From Oscillospiraceae bacterium (GTDB lineage: Bacteria; Bacillota; Clostridia; Oscillospirales; Ruminococcaceae): a stretch of 64,000 nt of DNA. Within the stretch, counting starts at the first letter, position 1. Each line of letters starts with the position of its first letter. A program made the position numbers and the translations under genes. The notes beneath the pieces are model-generated. The model did no database searches, was not told where the DNA came from, and worked only from the letters and a program-made list of their open reading frames with translations. The stretch spans positions 62,001-126,000 of the forward strand of contig JAFTQJ010000055.1 of the NCBI GenBank assembly GCA_017462785.1, written 5' to 3'. Shown piece after piece: positions 1 through 10,079 of this stretch.

Positions 1-226
1 GCAGTCTGCCCTTGCTGTCGGTCAGCTTGTACAGCTCTTCCTGCGGAAAATAACGGGAATTCAGGTCAAATACATCATAGAATTCCAGTCCGGGCGTGAC
101 CAGCTCCGCATAGCCCATTCTCTTGAAAATAGCGTGGATCTCCGCTTCTGCGGCACGCTTGACATAGCATTCTTCAAATAAATAGTCCCTCGTTCCCTCG
201 GGGGTGATCAGATCATATCGACGCAT
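1..226 (-). CDS. hisZ: ATP phosphoribosyltransferase regulatory subunit HisZ, N-terminal fragment
   Basis: The start of a gene that runs off the left edge; 75 codons are visible. The translation begins MRRYDLITPEGTRDYLFEE and continues with the HisS-like core (TPEGTRD, then GYAELVTPGLEFYDVF and YKLTDSKGRL). HisZ is a catalytically inactive histidyl-tRNA synthetase paralogue that pairs with short HisG in the first step of histidine synthesis. The opening TPEGTRDYLFEE and the TDSKGRL stretch fit HisZ better than true HisS (usually PKGTxD), but the discriminating C-terminus lies outside the window. The ATG at 226 follows an AGAGGAAAA ribosome binding site. It is preceded by its own promoter just after polC. 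Confidence 0.78.
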   Translation of the reverse strand, partial: MRRYDLITPEGTRDYLFEECYVKRAAEAEIHAIFKRMGYAELVTPGLEFYDVFDLNSRYFPQEELYKLTDSKGRL

Positions 227-269
227 AGTTTTCCTCTTTTCTGTTACTTTAGTCTGCTACTATGATAAT

Positions 270-298
270 ATGGTAACACATTATTCCTTGTTTGTCAA
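270..298 (-). promoter_or_regulatory. Promoter for hisZ
   Basis: On the minus strand TTGACA (293-298) is followed after 17 bases by TACCAT (270-275). The -35 is perfect and the -10 matches 4 of 6. It lies immediately after the polC stop, so hisZ can be transcribed independently of the pyrH-polC operon. Confidence 0.5.
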
Positions 299-299
299 G

Positions 300-3200
300 T
301 TAAAAGAAGGACATCTGTGTGGATTTCGGCAAATCGCCAAATGCTCCTAAACCATCAAGCATTTCAATTATGGTTTTTGACGCACCGCTCTGCGTCTGGA
401 ATTCCTCCACGGAGAGGAAATCCTTTTTCTGAGCCGCCTCATAGAGTCCGTTTGCAGCGGATTCACCGCAGCCGGGCATGGCGGAAAACGGAATGCGGAT
501 CTTTCCGTCCTCGATCTGGAATTTGTAGGCATGGGATTTGTAGAGATCAACGGGCAGGAAGCTGAATCCACGGCTCATCATTTCATTGACGATGAGGAGA
601 ATATCATAGAGGTCGGTTTCCTTTTTTGAACGCTCATTGCCCTTTTCTTTCAGCTCGTTGATCTTGGCACGGACAGCATCAATGCCGGCAATCGCCAGCT
701 CCACATCAAAGTCACCGCCTCGTACTGTGAGGTAGGTGGAGTAGAATTCCAGCGGTTTGTAAAGCTTGAACCAACCGAGCTTCATGGCGGCGATGACGTA
801 GGCGGCAGCATGTGCCTTCGGGAACATGTACTTGATTTTCAGACAGCTCTCGATGTACCAGTCCTCAACGCCGTTGTCTTTCAGCATCTGGATGATCTCG
901 GGGGTGAAATTGTTCGGTGCCTTGCCCTTTCGTGTCCACTCCATGATGGTGAACGCCATTTTCGGCTCAACGCCCTTATAGAGCAGTGTGGTCATGATAC
1001 TGTCACGGGTTCCGATTACCTCGGAAATCGTGCAGGTACCGGCTTCAATGAGATCCTTGGCATTGCCCAGCCATACGTCCGTACCGTGGGAAAGTCCGGA
1101 GATCTGCAAAAAGTCGCTGAATTTGGTGGGCTTTGCATCCATCAGCATGCCAATGGTGAAGCCCGTGCCCATTTCGGGGATGCCGAGGCTTCCCGTAGGG
1201 CAGTAGATCTCCTCCTTGGTGACACCGAGCACGGAGCAGTCCGTGCACATTTTGATGACCTGTGGATCGTAGCCGGGGATGTCCTTGATCTTCAGTCCCG
1301 TCAGATCCTCCAGATGCTTGTAAAGTGTGGGCACCACATGTCCCAGCTCATCAAGCTTGAGGATGGTATCATGGATGGAATGGAAGTCGAAATGGGTGGT
1401 GATGACATCCGAATCGGTGGAATCCGCCGGATGCTGCACGGGGGTGAAGTCGTACACCTCGTAGTCCGAGGGTACAACGACCATGCCGCCGGGATGCTGT
1501 CCGGTCGTTCTCTTGATGCCGGTGCAGCCGATGGAAAGGCGGTTTTCCTCCGCTGCCGGAACGGTCGTGCCGTTCTCTTCCAGGTATTTCTTGACAAAGC
1601 CGTATGCGGTTTTGTCTGCGATGGTACCGATGGTGCCCGCCTTGAACACGTTGTCACGTCCGAACAGCTCTTCTGTGTAGCGGTGGGCACTGGATTGGTA
1701 TTCGCCGGAGAAATTCAGGTCAATATCGGGAGCCTTATCGCCGTCGAAGCCGAGGAAGGTTTCAAACGGAATGTCGTGTCCGTCCGGAATGAGCTGTTCT
1801 CCGCATTTCGGACAGTTTTTGGGCGGCAGGTCAAAGCCGGAGCCGTAGGTGCCGTCCGTGATGAATTCGCTGTACTGGCATTTCTTGCAATAGTAATGCG
1901 GTACGAGGGGGTTTACCTCGGAAATACCTGCCATGGACGCAACGAATGAGGAGCCTACCGAACCTCGTGAGCCGACCAGATAGCCGTGCTCTTCGGAGTT
2001 ATAAACCAGCTTCTGGGCGATCATGTAGAGCACAGAGAAGCCGTGCTTGATGATGGAGGTCAGCTCACGGTCAAGCCGCTTTTCCACGATCTCGGGCAGC
2101 GGATCACCGTAAATAGAACGTGCCCGCTCGTGCGTGATGCGTTTAAGATCCTCCTCTGCTCCCTCGATGGTCGGGGTGAAGGTTCCTTTGGGGATCGGGT
2201 GAACATGTTCGCAGGCATCCGCAATGCGGCAGGGATTGTCGATGACGATCTCCTCCGCTTTTTCCTTGCCGAGGTAGGAGAATTCCTCCAGCATCTCGTC
2301 CGTCGTCCGCAGATAGAGGGGCGGCTGGAATTCCGCATCGGAGAAGCCCTGTCCGGAGGTCAGGATCTTGCGGAATACGCTGTCCTTCTTGTCAAGAAAG
2401 TGGACATCACAGGTGGCAACAACGGGAATTCCCAGCCTATCGCCCAATGCAACGATGCGGCGGTTATAATTGCGGAGGGTTTCTTCATCCTGTGCGGTTT
2501 CGTTGCGGATCATGAATTCATTGTTGGCAATGGGCTGGATTTCGAGATAATCGTAGAATTTCGCCAGCTTTTCCAGCTCCGCATCCGAAGCTCCGTCCAC
2601 CATTGCACTGAATAGCTCGCCAGCTTCGCAGGCACTGCCGAAGATCAGACCGTCACGGTGCTGCTCCAGCACGGATTTCGGGAGGAGGGGGTGACGGTAG
2701 AAATAATTGAGATGTCCATAGGAAACCAGACGGTAGAGGTTTTTCAGACCGACCTGATTGCGGACAAGGATGATCTGGTGGTAGGATTTGAGCTTCTTGA
2801 CATCAATTTCATCCGTCTTGGTGTTGAGGTCATTGAGCGTTTCCACGCCGTTATTTTTCACCAGACGGCTGACAAGCTCGATGTAGATCTTCGCCAGCAT
2901 CAGGGCATCATCGGAGGCTCTGTGATGGTCGAATTTGCCGAGTTTGAGGTGCTTTGCCACGATATTCAGCTTGTGGCGGTTCAGCTCGGGCAGCGTGGAC
3001 TGACAGAGCACGAGCGTGTCGATCCAGTTGTACGGGAAGTCAATGCTGTGCCGTTTGCAGACCTCGTTGATGAAGGACGTATCGAATGTCGCATTGTGTG
3101 CCGCAAGAACGGGCGTATCTCCGCAGAATTCCATGAACATGCGGAGTGCCTCGGCTTCCTTGGGAGCATCTGCGACCATGTCCTGTGTGATGCCGGTCAG

Positions 3201-4640
3201 CTCCACGATCTTCTGCGGGATGGTTCGCTCCGGATTGACCATGGTGTTGAAGCTCTCCACCACACGGAGATTTTTCAGACGGACTGCACCGATCTCCGTC
3301 AGGCGGTCACGTTCATAGCTCAAACCGGTGGTTTCCACGTCAAATACGATGATCTCATCGTTGATGCTGCGGTCGTCATTGCCTTTGAGGATCATGGGGC
3401 GATTGAGGTCATTGACTACATACGCTTCACAGCCGTAGAGCACCTTGAAATTGGGATCCTTCAGGGATTTTTCCGCATTCATCGCATCCGGAAATGCCTG
3501 CACGACACCATGATCGGTGATGGCAATGGCAGGATGCCCCCACGCATGGGCACGCTTGATGAGGGAGCCAGCATCGCTCACTGCGTCCATTGCGGACATA
3601 TTGGTATGGCAGTGCAGCTCCACACGCTTGCGTTCTGCTGTGTCCTTTCTCTGCTTCCGCTTCATTTTCACAATGGAATCGGGACGCAGGACGGGTTCAT
3701 GTGCAAAGGCATCATCCTCGATCTTTCCGGTAATGAGGATGGTCGTGCCTTTTTTCAGCTCGCCGAGGGGCATCATTTCCAGCTTTTTCACCGTTTCAAA
3801 GAGCTTGACCGTCACAGAGCCGGAAAAATCCGTGATCTGGTAGGTCATGATGCGTCTGCCGCCACGGATGTCCTTGGTTTCAGAGGCGAAAATATCGCCG
3901 AATACGGTCACTCTCTGTCCACGGGTCGCCAGTGCCGCAGGAATCGAAATGGGAGCTTCACGGATGGTGCGACCCATGATGAGCGTACCGCTTCCCTCCT
4001 CCGCATCCAGATTGAGGTGTTCCAGAGAAACCGACTGCGGTTCCGTCGGTACAGGGGGCGGCGGCGGCAGATCCGGCTCCATGATGGGCGGCGGAGGCGG
4101 AATGTATTCCGGCGGTGCTTCTGCGATCACACGGTCAAGGGCATCCTCCGAGAGCGTATCCGGACCGTTCAGCGTGACCTTGATGGTACGGGAAAAGTGC
4201 TGCTGCACAAATCGCTCGAACACCTGCGTGAATTTGAATTTCTCCAGAATCGGATAACCGCCGTTCTGCAATTCAATGTGGATATGATCCTCTTCCCACA
4301 CCACATCGGCACGATTCAGGAAACCGTTGATAATGGGCAGTTCCCGTTTGAGCATCTCTGTGAGTACGGGATAGCATTCCTTTTTGAACAGGGAGGGGTC
4401 ATAGCGGCAGTCCAGCCGGACTGTCTTGACCTGAAGTGCCCGTTCCGTGCTTTGCTCAAAATGCAGGATGTCCGCAAAGGGGACGATATTCGGGAACCGT
4501 ACAGAAAAGGTAATATCGTTCAGTGCGGCTTCATCGTAGCGGATGTCCTCGATCACGCCCTGATGCACGGAAACCGGCAAATCCGTGGTATATTCATTTA
4601 AAAATTCCAGCAAAGTTGCATTCGCCATAGCTTCCCCCAT
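300..4640 (-). CDS. polC: DNA polymerase III alpha subunit, PolC type (Gram-positive replicative polymerase)
   Basis: Replicative DNA polymerase with built-in 3'-5' proofreading; about 1446 aa, normal for PolC. Order of parts: N-terminal domain (1-170); a proline-rich linker (about 176-200, with two runs of five prolines); an OB-fold (about 240-325); a PHP domain starting [10 protein letters not shown] near 341, interrupted by a DnaQ-type exonuclease (FDVETTG near 433, AHNATFD near 514, HRASDDA); a four-Cys zinc module CKKC...CPKC near 915-948; and the palm with [10 protein letters not shown] near 972, preceding the finger regions. All three exonuclease motifs look intact. An ATG four codons downstream (4628) has GGGGGAAG just before it and may be the real start. 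Last gene of the pyrH-to-polC run, 6 bases after ispG. Confidence 0.98.
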   Translation of the reverse strand: MGEAMANATLLEFLNEYTTDLPVSVHQGVIEDIRYDEAALNDITFSVRFPNIVPFADILHFEQSTERALQVKTVRLDCRYDPSLFKKECYPVLTEMLKRELPIINGFLNRADVVWEEDHIHIELQNGGYPILEKFKFTQVFERFVQQHFSRTIKVTLNGPDTLSEDALDRVIAEAPPEYIPPPPPIMEPDLPPPPPVPTEPQSVSLEHLNLDAEEGSGTLIMGRTIREAPISIPAALATRGQRVTVFGDIFASETKDIRGGRRIMTYQITDFSGSVTVKLFETVKKLEMMPLGELKKGTTILITGKIEDDAFAHEPVLRPDSIVKMKRKQRKDTAERKRVELHCHTNMSAMDAVSDAGSLIKRAHAWGHPAIAITDHGVVQAFPDAMNAEKSLKDPNFKVLYGCEAYVVNDLNRPMILKGNDDRSINDEIIVFDVETTGLSYERDRLTEIGAVRLKNLRVVESFNTMVNPERTIPQKIVELTGITQDMVADAPKEAEALRMFMEFCGDTPVLAAHNATFDTSFINEVCKRHSIDFPYNWIDTLVLCQSTLPELNRHKLNIVAKHLKLGKFDHHRASDDALMLAKIYIELVSRLVKNNGVETLNDLNTKTDEIDVKKLKSYHQIILVRNQVGLKNLYRLVSYGHLNYFYRHPLLPKSVLEQHRDGLIFGSACEAGELFSAMVDGASDAELEKLAKFYDYLEIQPIANNEFMIRNETAQDEETLRNYNRRIVALGDRLGIPVVATCDVHFLDKKDSVFRKILTSGQGFSDAEFQPPLYLRTTDEMLEEFSYLGKEKAEEIVIDNPCRIADACEHVHPIPKGTFTPTIEGAEEDLKRITHERARSIYGDPLPEIVEKRLDRELTSIIKHGFSVLYMIAQKLVYNSEEHGYLVGSRGSVGSSFVASMAGISEVNPLVPHYYCKKCQYSEFITDGTYGSGFDLPPKNCPKCGEQLIPDGHDIPFETFLGFDGDKAPDIDLNFSGEYQSSAHRYTEELFGRDNVFKAGTIGTIADKTAYGFVKKYLEENGTTVPAAEENRLSIGCTGIKRTTGQHPGGMVVVPSDYEVYDFTPVQHPADSTDSDVITTHFDFHSIHDTILKLDELGHVVPTLYKHLEDLTGLKIKDIPGYDPQVIKMCTDCSVLGVTKEEIYCPTGSLGIPEMGTGFTIGMLMDAKPTKFSDFLQISGLSHGTDVWLGNAKDLIEAGTCTISEVIGTRDSIMTTLLYKGVEPKMAFTIMEWTRKGKAPNNFTPEIIQMLKDNGVEDWYIESCLKIKYMFPKAHAAAYVIAAMKLGWFKLYKPLEFYSTYLTVRGGDFDVELAIAGIDAVRAKINELKEKGNERSKKETDLYDILLIVNEMMSRGFSFLPVDLYKSHAYKFQIEDGKIRIPFSAMPGCGESAANGLYEAAQKKDFLSVEEFQTQSGASKTIIEMLDGLGAFGDLPKSTQMSFF

Positions 4641-4646
4641 TCCAGA

Positions 4647-5684
4647 TTACAGTTTTGCAAGCTCTTCCATCAGTGCAGGAACGATCTCCTTTTCAGGCAC
4701 CTTTCTGAGAATTTCTCCGTGCCGGAACAGCAGACCGATTCCGTCACCGCCGGCAACGCCGATATCAGCTTCACGGGCTTCACCGGGACCGTTGACAATG
4801 CAGCCCATGACTGCAATTTTCACGTCCTTCTCGACGCCCTCCACAGCGGCTTCCACCTGTTTTGCAAGGGAAACGAGGTCGATCTTGGTTCTGCCGCAGG
4901 TCGGGCAGGACACGATCTGCACGCCGCCACGCTTGCCGATGCTTTTGAGAATGTCCTTGGCAGCAGCGATCTCACGGATGGGGTCATCGGTCAGGGAAAC
5001 ACGGATGGTTTCGCCGATGCCGTCATGCAGGAGGGAGCCAATGCCGATGGCGGACTTGATGAGTCCCATGCGTTCCGTGCCGGCTTCAGTCACACCGAGA
5101 TGCAGCGGATAGCTGCATTTTTCTGCGGCAAGACGATAGCTGTCGATCATACGGTTCACATCGGAGGATTTGATGGAAATGACAATATCCTCAAAGTCAA
5201 ACTGTTCAAGCATTGATGCATGGTGCATGGCACTTTCCACGAGGGCTTCAGGGGTGGGAGAGCCGTATTTTGCAAGGATCTCCTTTTCGAGAGAGCCGGA
5301 ATTCACGCCGATGCGGATCGGGATATTTCTGGACTTGCAGGCTTCTGCAACCTGACGCACTCTGTCCATATCGCCGATATTGCCGGGGTTGATGCGGATC
5401 TTGTCAACACCTGCGGCAGCGGATTCAAGGGCAATGCGGTAATCGAAATGGATGTCCGCAACCAGCGGAATGCTGATCTTTTCCTTAATCGCCGGAATCA
5501 GGCGGACTGCATCGAGCGTGGGGATCGCTGCACGGATGATCTCACAGCCAGCCGCTTCGAGAGCGACTGCCTGTGCAACGGTGGCTTCCACGTTTTCAGC
5601 AGGGACATTGAGCATGGACTGGATGTAGATATGACTGCCGTCCAGTGTGCAGTTTCCGACTTTAACGGGTTTGACATTTCTCAT
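4647..5684 (-). CDS. ispG: 4-hydroxy-3-methylbut-2-enyl-diphosphate synthase (flavodoxin-type) IspG/GcpE
   Basis: Penultimate enzyme of the MEP isoprenoid pathway, a 4Fe-4S protein that converts methylerythritol cyclodiphosphate to HMBPP. About 345 aa, the short bacterial form. Cluster ligands are visible as Cys260 and Cys263 in SCPTCGRTK and Cys295 in MGCIVNGPGEA, with Glu302 as a candidate fourth ligand as in the family. The N-terminal TIM-barrel has ADIHFDYRIAL and INPGNIG. I place the start at ATG 5684 because GAGGTG lies 7 bases upstream; an in-frame GTG at 5693 falls inside that ribosome binding site. It lies between a small exported protein and polC, in the same operon as dxr. Confidence 0.97.
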   Translation of the reverse strand: MRNVKPVKVGNCTLDGSHIYIQSMLNVPAENVEATVAQAVALEAAGCEIIRAAIPTLDAVRLIPAIKEKISIPLVADIHFDYRIALESAAAGVDKIRINPGNIGDMDRVRQVAEACKSRNIPIRIGVNSGSLEKEILAKYGSPTPEALVESAMHHASMLEQFDFEDIVISIKSSDVNRMIDSYRLAAEKCSYPLHLGVTEAGTERMGLIKSAIGIGSLLHDGIGETIRVSLTDDPIREIAAAKDILKSIGKRGGVQIVSCPTCGRTKIDLVSLAKQVEAAVEGVEKDVKIAVMGCIVNGPGEAREADIGVAGGDGIGLLFRHGEILRKVPEKEIVPALMEELAKL

Positions 5685-5701
5685 AGTTGACACCTCGTAT
5701 G

Positions 5702-6064
5702 TTAATTTTCATTCCAAATCTCAAAATAGGGCTTATTATTATAAATCTGGCATACTGCATATTGATTTTCGCCGATTCTCCAGTAATTTCTGACAATGCC
5801 CGAACCGACCATACCGCTTGGTTCACCTATGGCAGACACGACTTCATCATAGGTCAGAGAACTTTCATTGACATGGCGGAAATAATCCTCCGGTACAGCA
5901 ACGATCCGATCTGAATTGATGTTGTATGGCATCAATCCGCCCACATTTTTTGTACGGGTAAAAGCAAGGCGTGTCGGATAATGATTTTGCTGTCCGCTGT
6001 TTACGGCGGTGATGGAGATGAGCAAAAGGGCGAATATGCTTGATAAAATAATCATTCTTTTCAT
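5702..6064 (-). CDS. Small exported protein of unknown function
   Basis: 120 aa, not recognised. A signal peptide or anchor (MKRMIILSSIFALLLISITAV) is followed by a short soluble domain containing LTYDEVVSAIGEPSGMVGSG and YAVCQIYNNKPYFEIWNEN. The pattern of a helix ending in GEPS, followed by strands and a final short strand, recalls BamE/BLIP-like folds, but this is only a resemblance. Start ATG 6064 is chosen over an upstream in-frame codon because the signal peptide begins there and GGAG precedes it. It is inserted between rseP and ispG, genes that are neighbours in many Firmicutes, with 37 bases on one side and 17 on the other, so it is probably co-transcribed. Confidence 0.72.
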   Translation of the reverse strand: MKRMIILSSIFALLLISITAVNSGQQNHYPTRLAFTRTKNVGGLMPYNINSDRIVAVPEDYFRHVNESSLTYDEVVSAIGEPSGMVGSGIVRNYWRIGENQYAVCQIYNNKPYFEIWNEN

Positions 6065-6101
6065 GATACAGTTTCTCCGATTTGGGGCTGGCATGTGGGT
6101 A

Positions 6102-7166
6102 TCACCCCCCCTGAATCATCCTCAGAATATCCTGGAACGTTACCGCCACCATCAGGAGCATGAGCAGGGCAAGACCGATGAAATGCACCATGCCCTCGTG
6201 CTCAGGATTGAGGGGCTTGCGGCGGATGGCTTCGACAAGCAGGAACATCAGTCTGCCGCCGTCGAGTGCCGGCAGGGGCAGGAGGTTGAAAATTCCCACG
6301 TTGATCGTGATGAACGATGCCAGAGAAAGGACGGAGATCAGGCTCTCCTTGATGGTTTCTCCCATGGATGCCGCCTCGCCGATCGTGGTGATGATGCCCA
6401 CGGGACCGGAGAGATCATGGAATCCGTACTTGCCTGTGATGAGGTCGATCAGGGATGCCCAGATGAGTCTGCCGGTGGAGAGTGTGTTCAGTGCACCGTA
6501 GCGGATGACGTTCAGGAAATTGCATTTTTCTGCTTTGACATAAAAATCCAGTCTGCCCTCGGTGGCGGTGTTGTAGAAGGTCACGTTTTCAAGCGTCACC
6601 CGCTCGCCGTCACGCTCAACAACAACCGTCATTTCGTCATTTTCGGTATTCTGGAGCTTGTAGGAAAGGTCGGTATCCGTGAAGATCCGCATTCCCTCAA
6701 TGGAAATAATGGTATCCCCGACCTGAAGTCCGCAGGTTTCGCTTGTGGAGGTCGAGGTACGTTCGCCCGTTTCTGCATCCTCCGTATAGGTGAAGCCGGC
6801 AATAGTCGTGGTCACGACATCCTGATAGAGCAATGTGGTCGTGACAATGAGCAGGAATCCGAGGAGAATGTTCATCACGGCACCTGCCACGACAACCGCC
6901 ATGCGTTTTGGTACGGATTTTTTGCTGAAAGCACGGGGGTCATCGCTTGCATCATCCTCACCCTCCATTGCACAGAAACCGCCGACCGGAAAAAGCCGCA
7001 GGGAGTATTGTGTTTCTTTTCCCTGCTTTTTCAGGATCACAGGTCCCATGCCGATGGCAAATTGATTGACTCGGATGCCGCAGAGCTTGGCAACAATGAA
7101 ATGTCCGAATTCGTGGATCGCAATGATCACGCCGAATACGATGAGCGAAATGAGAATCGTTGTCAT
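6102..7166 (-). CDS. rseP: Site-2 intramembrane zinc metalloprotease RseP/RasP
   Basis: Membrane-embedded zinc protease that cuts anti-sigma factors and remnant signal peptides within the bilayer. 354 aa. The first transmembrane helix carries the HExxH motif (IHEFGH, His18, Glu19, His22); a PDZ domain follows around 120-200 (CGLQVGDTIISIEG); and the third metal site is NLLPLPALDGGR near 300. Four membrane segments are evident. AAAGGA precedes ATG 7166. The neighbours dxr upstream and ispG downstream match the usual cdsA-dxr-rseP-ispG order in Firmicutes. Confidence 0.97.
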   Translation of the reverse strand: MTTILISLIVFGVIIAIHEFGHFIVAKLCGIRVNQFAIGMGPVILKKQGKETQYSLRLFPVGGFCAMEGEDDASDDPRAFSKKSVPKRMAVVVAGAVMNILLGFLLIVTTTLLYQDVVTTTIAGFTYTEDAETGERTSTSTSETCGLQVGDTIISIEGMRIFTDTDLSYKLQNTENDEMTVVVERDGERVTLENVTFYNTATEGRLDFYVKAEKCNFLNVIRYGALNTLSTGRLIWASLIDLITGKYGFHDLSGPVGIITTIGEAASMGETIKESLISVLSLASFITINVGIFNLLPLPALDGGRLMFLLVEAIRRKPLNPEHEGMVHFIGLALLMLLMVAVTFQDILRMIQGG

Positions 7167-7202
7167 ACACCATAAATCCTTTCTATATGATTGCGGCAGC
7201 TG

Positions 7203-8351
7203 TTACTTTTGCAGGATCCTGCTGCGGACGAATGCACGAGCCTCTCTGTCCGCACGGAGTACCTCTTCATAGCAGGTGACTGCACCGCCCTGCACGGATT
7301 CCATTGCAGCTCTTACAAGCTCTCCGATCTGCAAAAAACCGATCTCATCACGCAGGAACCAGCCGACTGCTTCCTCGTTTGCCGCATTGACGATGCAGGG
7401 ACGCAAGCCCCCCTCCTTGATGGCATCAATGGCAGCACGCAGACAGCCGAAAGTTTCATAATCGGGCTGCTCAAAGGTCAGGGTACCGTATTCCGTGAGG
7501 GAAAGCGGACGGGTCGGGCAGGGCTTACGCTCCGGATACAGGAGTGCATACTGGATCGGGATCTTCATGTCCGGTACGCCCATCTGACCGATCACCGCAT
7601 AATCCTCGAATTCCACCGCAGAATGCAGGACGCTCTGGCGATGCACGACGATTTCGATCTGGGAGGGATCGAGGTCAAAAAGCCACTTGGCTTCGATGAA
7701 TTCCAGTCCCTTGTTCATGAGCGTGGAGGAGTCGATCGTGATCTTATTACCCATGTCCCAGTTGGGATGCTTCAAGGCATCCGCCGCACGGACATTGGCA
7801 AGCTCCGCAGCGGTTTTTCCGAAAAACGGACCGCCGGAGGCTGTGAGGATGATCTTCCGGACACGGTTCATGGAGTTGCCCTGTAAGCACTGGAAGATTG
7901 CGGAATGCTCACTGTCTACGGGGTAGATGTGCACGCCTTTCTCGGCTGCTGCCTGCATGACGAGGGAACCGCCGGCAACGAGGGTTTCCTTATTGGCGAG
8001 TGCAACATCCGTTCCGGCTTCAATTGCGGTCAGTGTCGGGAGAAGTCCCACCATGCCGACCACGCTGTTGAGCACAATGTCCGCTTCACGGGAGCCTGCG
8101 ATCTTGCAAAGCCCCTCCATGCCGGTCAGGATCTCGATGTCCTCCCCTGCCAGCAATTCTGTAAGGAGGGGTTTCTTGGTTTCGTCAAAAATGCAGACAC
8201 AGGAGGGCTTGTATTCCTTCGCCTGCTGTGCAAGCTTTTCAGCCTGACTGTGTGCGGCAAGTGCGGTAACACGCATGCCGTGCATTTTGACGACCTCCAG
8301 AGCCTGTGTACCGATGGAACCGGTGGAGCCGAGAATGGCTACAGTTTTCAT
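7203..8351 (-). CDS. dxr: 1-deoxy-D-xylulose 5-phosphate reductoisomerase
   Basis: Second step of the MEP pathway: converts DXP to 2-C-methyl-D-erythritol 4-phosphate with NADPH. 382 aa, full length. The N-terminal NADPH-binding motif is AILGSTGSIGTQAL; substrate and metal residues lie in PVDSEHSAIFQ and TASGGPFFG; HPNWDMGNKITIDSSTLMNK is the conserved active-site stretch. RBS AAAGGATG before ATG 8351. Together with dxs at 36342-38243 and ispG at 4647-5684 it shows that isoprenoids are made by the MEP route. Confidence 0.98.
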   Translation of the reverse strand: MKTVAILGSTGSIGTQALEVVKMHGMRVTALAAHSQAEKLAQQAKEYKPSCVCIFDETKKPLLTELLAGEDIEILTGMEGLCKIAGSREADIVLNSVVGMVGLLPTLTAIEAGTDVALANKETLVAGGSLVMQAAAEKGVHIYPVDSEHSAIFQCLQGNSMNRVRKIILTASGGPFFGKTAAELANVRAADALKHPNWDMGNKITIDSSTLMNKGLEFIEAKWLFDLDPSQIEIVVHRQSVLHSAVEFEDYAVIGQMGVPDMKIPIQYALLYPERKPCPTRPLSLTEYGTLTFEQPDYETFGCLRAAIDAIKEGGLRPCIVNAANEEAVGWFLRDEIGFLQIGELVRAAMESVQGGAVTCYEEVLRADREARAFVRSRILQK

Positions 8352-8424
8352 ATTCGTTCATCCTTTCCTGATACGATCATTTTGCCCCCGATCTGCCGTT
8401 CTGAGCAAAAAAGGCGGAGCAATA

Positions 8425-8460
8425 CAATAAACCCATCCGCATTGCAGGACAGGTTTATTG
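8425..8460 (-). other. Intercistronic hairpin between cdsA and dxr
   Basis: The minus strand can form a 14-bp stem (CAATAAACC plus TGTCC pairing with GGATG plus GGTTTATTG, two G-T wobbles) around an 8-base loop, 7 bases after the cdsA stop. A run of six T lies about 12 bases beyond, too far for a standard terminator. It may slow transcription or protect the upstream mRNA end. Confidence 0.45.
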
Positions 8461-8467
8461 CAGATTA

Positions 8468-9295
8468 TCATTCAAAAATAGAAAATAATGTTAAGAATCC
8501 ATACAATGCAGGAACAACAAACAGCACGCTGTCAAAGCGATCCATCAGACCACCGTGTCCCGGCATGATTGTACCATAATCCTTGATGCCCTTCTGACGC
8601 TTGACTACGGATGCACTGAGATCACCAGCAACGCTGATGACGGCACAGACTGCACCGAGCATGCATGCAGCAAAGTAATTCACCTGCAAATCCATACCGC
8701 CTGCTCTGCGGATCAGAGCATAAACAAGACAGATCAATCCGAACACGACCATGTTGGCGATCACGCCGCCCAGAAAACCTTCCACGGTTTTTTTCGGGCT
8801 GATCTGCGGACAGAGCTTGTGCTTGCCGAGATAAACGCCGGCAAAGTATGCACCGGAATCTGCGATCCAGCCGCCGCAGAGTGCCAGAAGCACATAGAGC
8901 ATGCCGTGGTCGTCCGCCTGTTTGAGCGTGATGACCATACTCAGGGATCTGGAAACGAGGACAGCGGACATGATCATGAATGCGATCTGTTCCACATGAA
9001 ACGTTTTGGATTTATGCAGAAACTCGATAAAAATCAGCATCAGGCACAGAAACTGCATCAACGGCAGATATGCCTGCACATTGTAGAATTCAAGAAACGG
9101 CGTAATGATGCCGTAAAGCAACATGCCCGTGAATGCGATCCGGAACTGCATGCCGTCCACAGCCTTTGCCAGCTCACTCAGAATGATGCCGATGACGCAA
9201 GCCAAAGCAAGCGGAAACAGGAAGGTCTGATTGAGAAAAAGAACCAGAAGTGCCACTGCGATTCCCACAAAGGACGAGATCAGACGCACTGTCAT
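8468..9295 (-). CDS. cdsA: Phosphatidate cytidylyltransferase CdsA
   Basis: Makes CDP-diacylglycerol from phosphatidate and CTP for phospholipid synthesis. 275 aa integral membrane protein with seven or so hydrophobic segments. The diagnostic C-terminal signature is present: SPKKTVEGFLGG, GDLSASVVKRQKGIKDY and PGHGGLMDRFDS. Translation is probably coupled to uppS: the uppS stop lies 3 bases before ATG 9295 and GGAGGTG sits within the last uppS codons. Confidence 0.97.
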   Translation of the reverse strand: MTVRLISSFVGIAVALLVLFLNQTFLFPLALACVIGIILSELAKAVDGMQFRIAFTGMLLYGIITPFLEFYNVQAYLPLMQFLCLMLIFIEFLHKSKTFHVEQIAFMIMSAVLVSRSLSMVITLKQADDHGMLYVLLALCGGWIADSGAYFAGVYLGKHKLCPQISPKKTVEGFLGGVIANMVVFGLICLVYALIRRAGGMDLQVNYFAACMLGAVCAVISVAGDLSASVVKRQKGIKDYGTIMPGHGGLMDRFDSVLFVVPALYGFLTLFSIFE

Positions 9296-9298
9296 GAA

Positions 9299-10042
9299 TC
9301 AGACACCTCCGAATCTTCTGCCTCTGCCTGCAAAATCGATCAGAGCCTTATTGAGTTCCTCAGGCGAGAAATCCGGCCAGAGCACATCGGTGAAATAATA
9401 CTCCGCATAGGCACACTGCCAGATCAGATAATTGGAGAGCCGCAGTTCACCGCTGGGACGGATGACCAGATCCACATCCGGATGACCGGCTGTGTAGAGG
9501 TGGGACGCAATGGTTTCCTCCGTGATGTCCTCGGGAGAAAGTTCCCCATTCTTCACCATTTCCGCAATCTGACGGGCAGAATAAGCGATCTCATCCCTGC
9601 CGCCGTAATTGCAGGCAAGCATGACAGTCAGCTGGGAATGGTGTGCGGTGTCCTCCTCGAGCTTGATCATCTTGGTGCGGATGTCCTCCGGATAGACGCT
9701 CTTGTCACCCAGAAAAATCGCACGGACACCGTCGCCCAGATGCTTCTGTACCTCATCCAGATACTCACGCATGATGGCAAGGATGCCGTCGATCTCCTCC
9801 TTGGGACGCTTCCAGTTCTCCGTGGAGAACACATAGAAGGACGCATAGGGGATGCCGATGTCCTTGCAGTACTGCATGATCCGCTTGAAGTTCTTGCCGC
9901 CCTCCACATGTCCAAGGCTTCTCGGAAGTCCACGCTTTTTCGCCCATCTTCCGTTTCCGTCCATGATGAATCCCACATGGGTCGGCAGGATCTCCGGCAG
10001 CGAAGTGTCGTCCGCTGCCGTTTTCTTTTTCAAAAATGCCAT
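9299..10042 (-). CDS. uppS: Undecaprenyl diphosphate synthase (cis-prenyltransferase)
   Basis: Elongates farnesyl diphosphate with eight isopentenyl units in cis to make the lipid carrier for peptidoglycan. 247 aa. Catalytic Asp28 is in FIMDGNGRWAKKRG; further family motifs are YASFYVFSTENWKRP, ACNYGGRDEIA, and DLVIRPSGELRLSNYLIWQ near the C-terminus. AGGAG precedes ATG 10042. It lies between frr and cdsA, the standard Firmicutes order, so it draws on the farnesyl diphosphate made by ispA in the same window. Confidence 0.98.
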   Translation of the reverse strand: MAFLKKKTAADDTSLPEILPTHVGFIMDGNGRWAKKRGLPRSLGHVEGGKNFKRIMQYCKDIGIPYASFYVFSTENWKRPKEEIDGILAIMREYLDEVQKHLGDGVRAIFLGDKSVYPEDIRTKMIKLEEDTAHHSQLTVMLACNYGGRDEIAYSARQIAEMVKNGELSPEDITEETIASHLYTAGHPDVDLVIRPSGELRLSNYLIWQCAYAEYYFTDVLWPDFSPEELNKALIDFAGRGRRFGGV

Positions 10043-10079
10043 GATTAGCTCCTAAATCTATTGTATTCGGGAAAAATGA

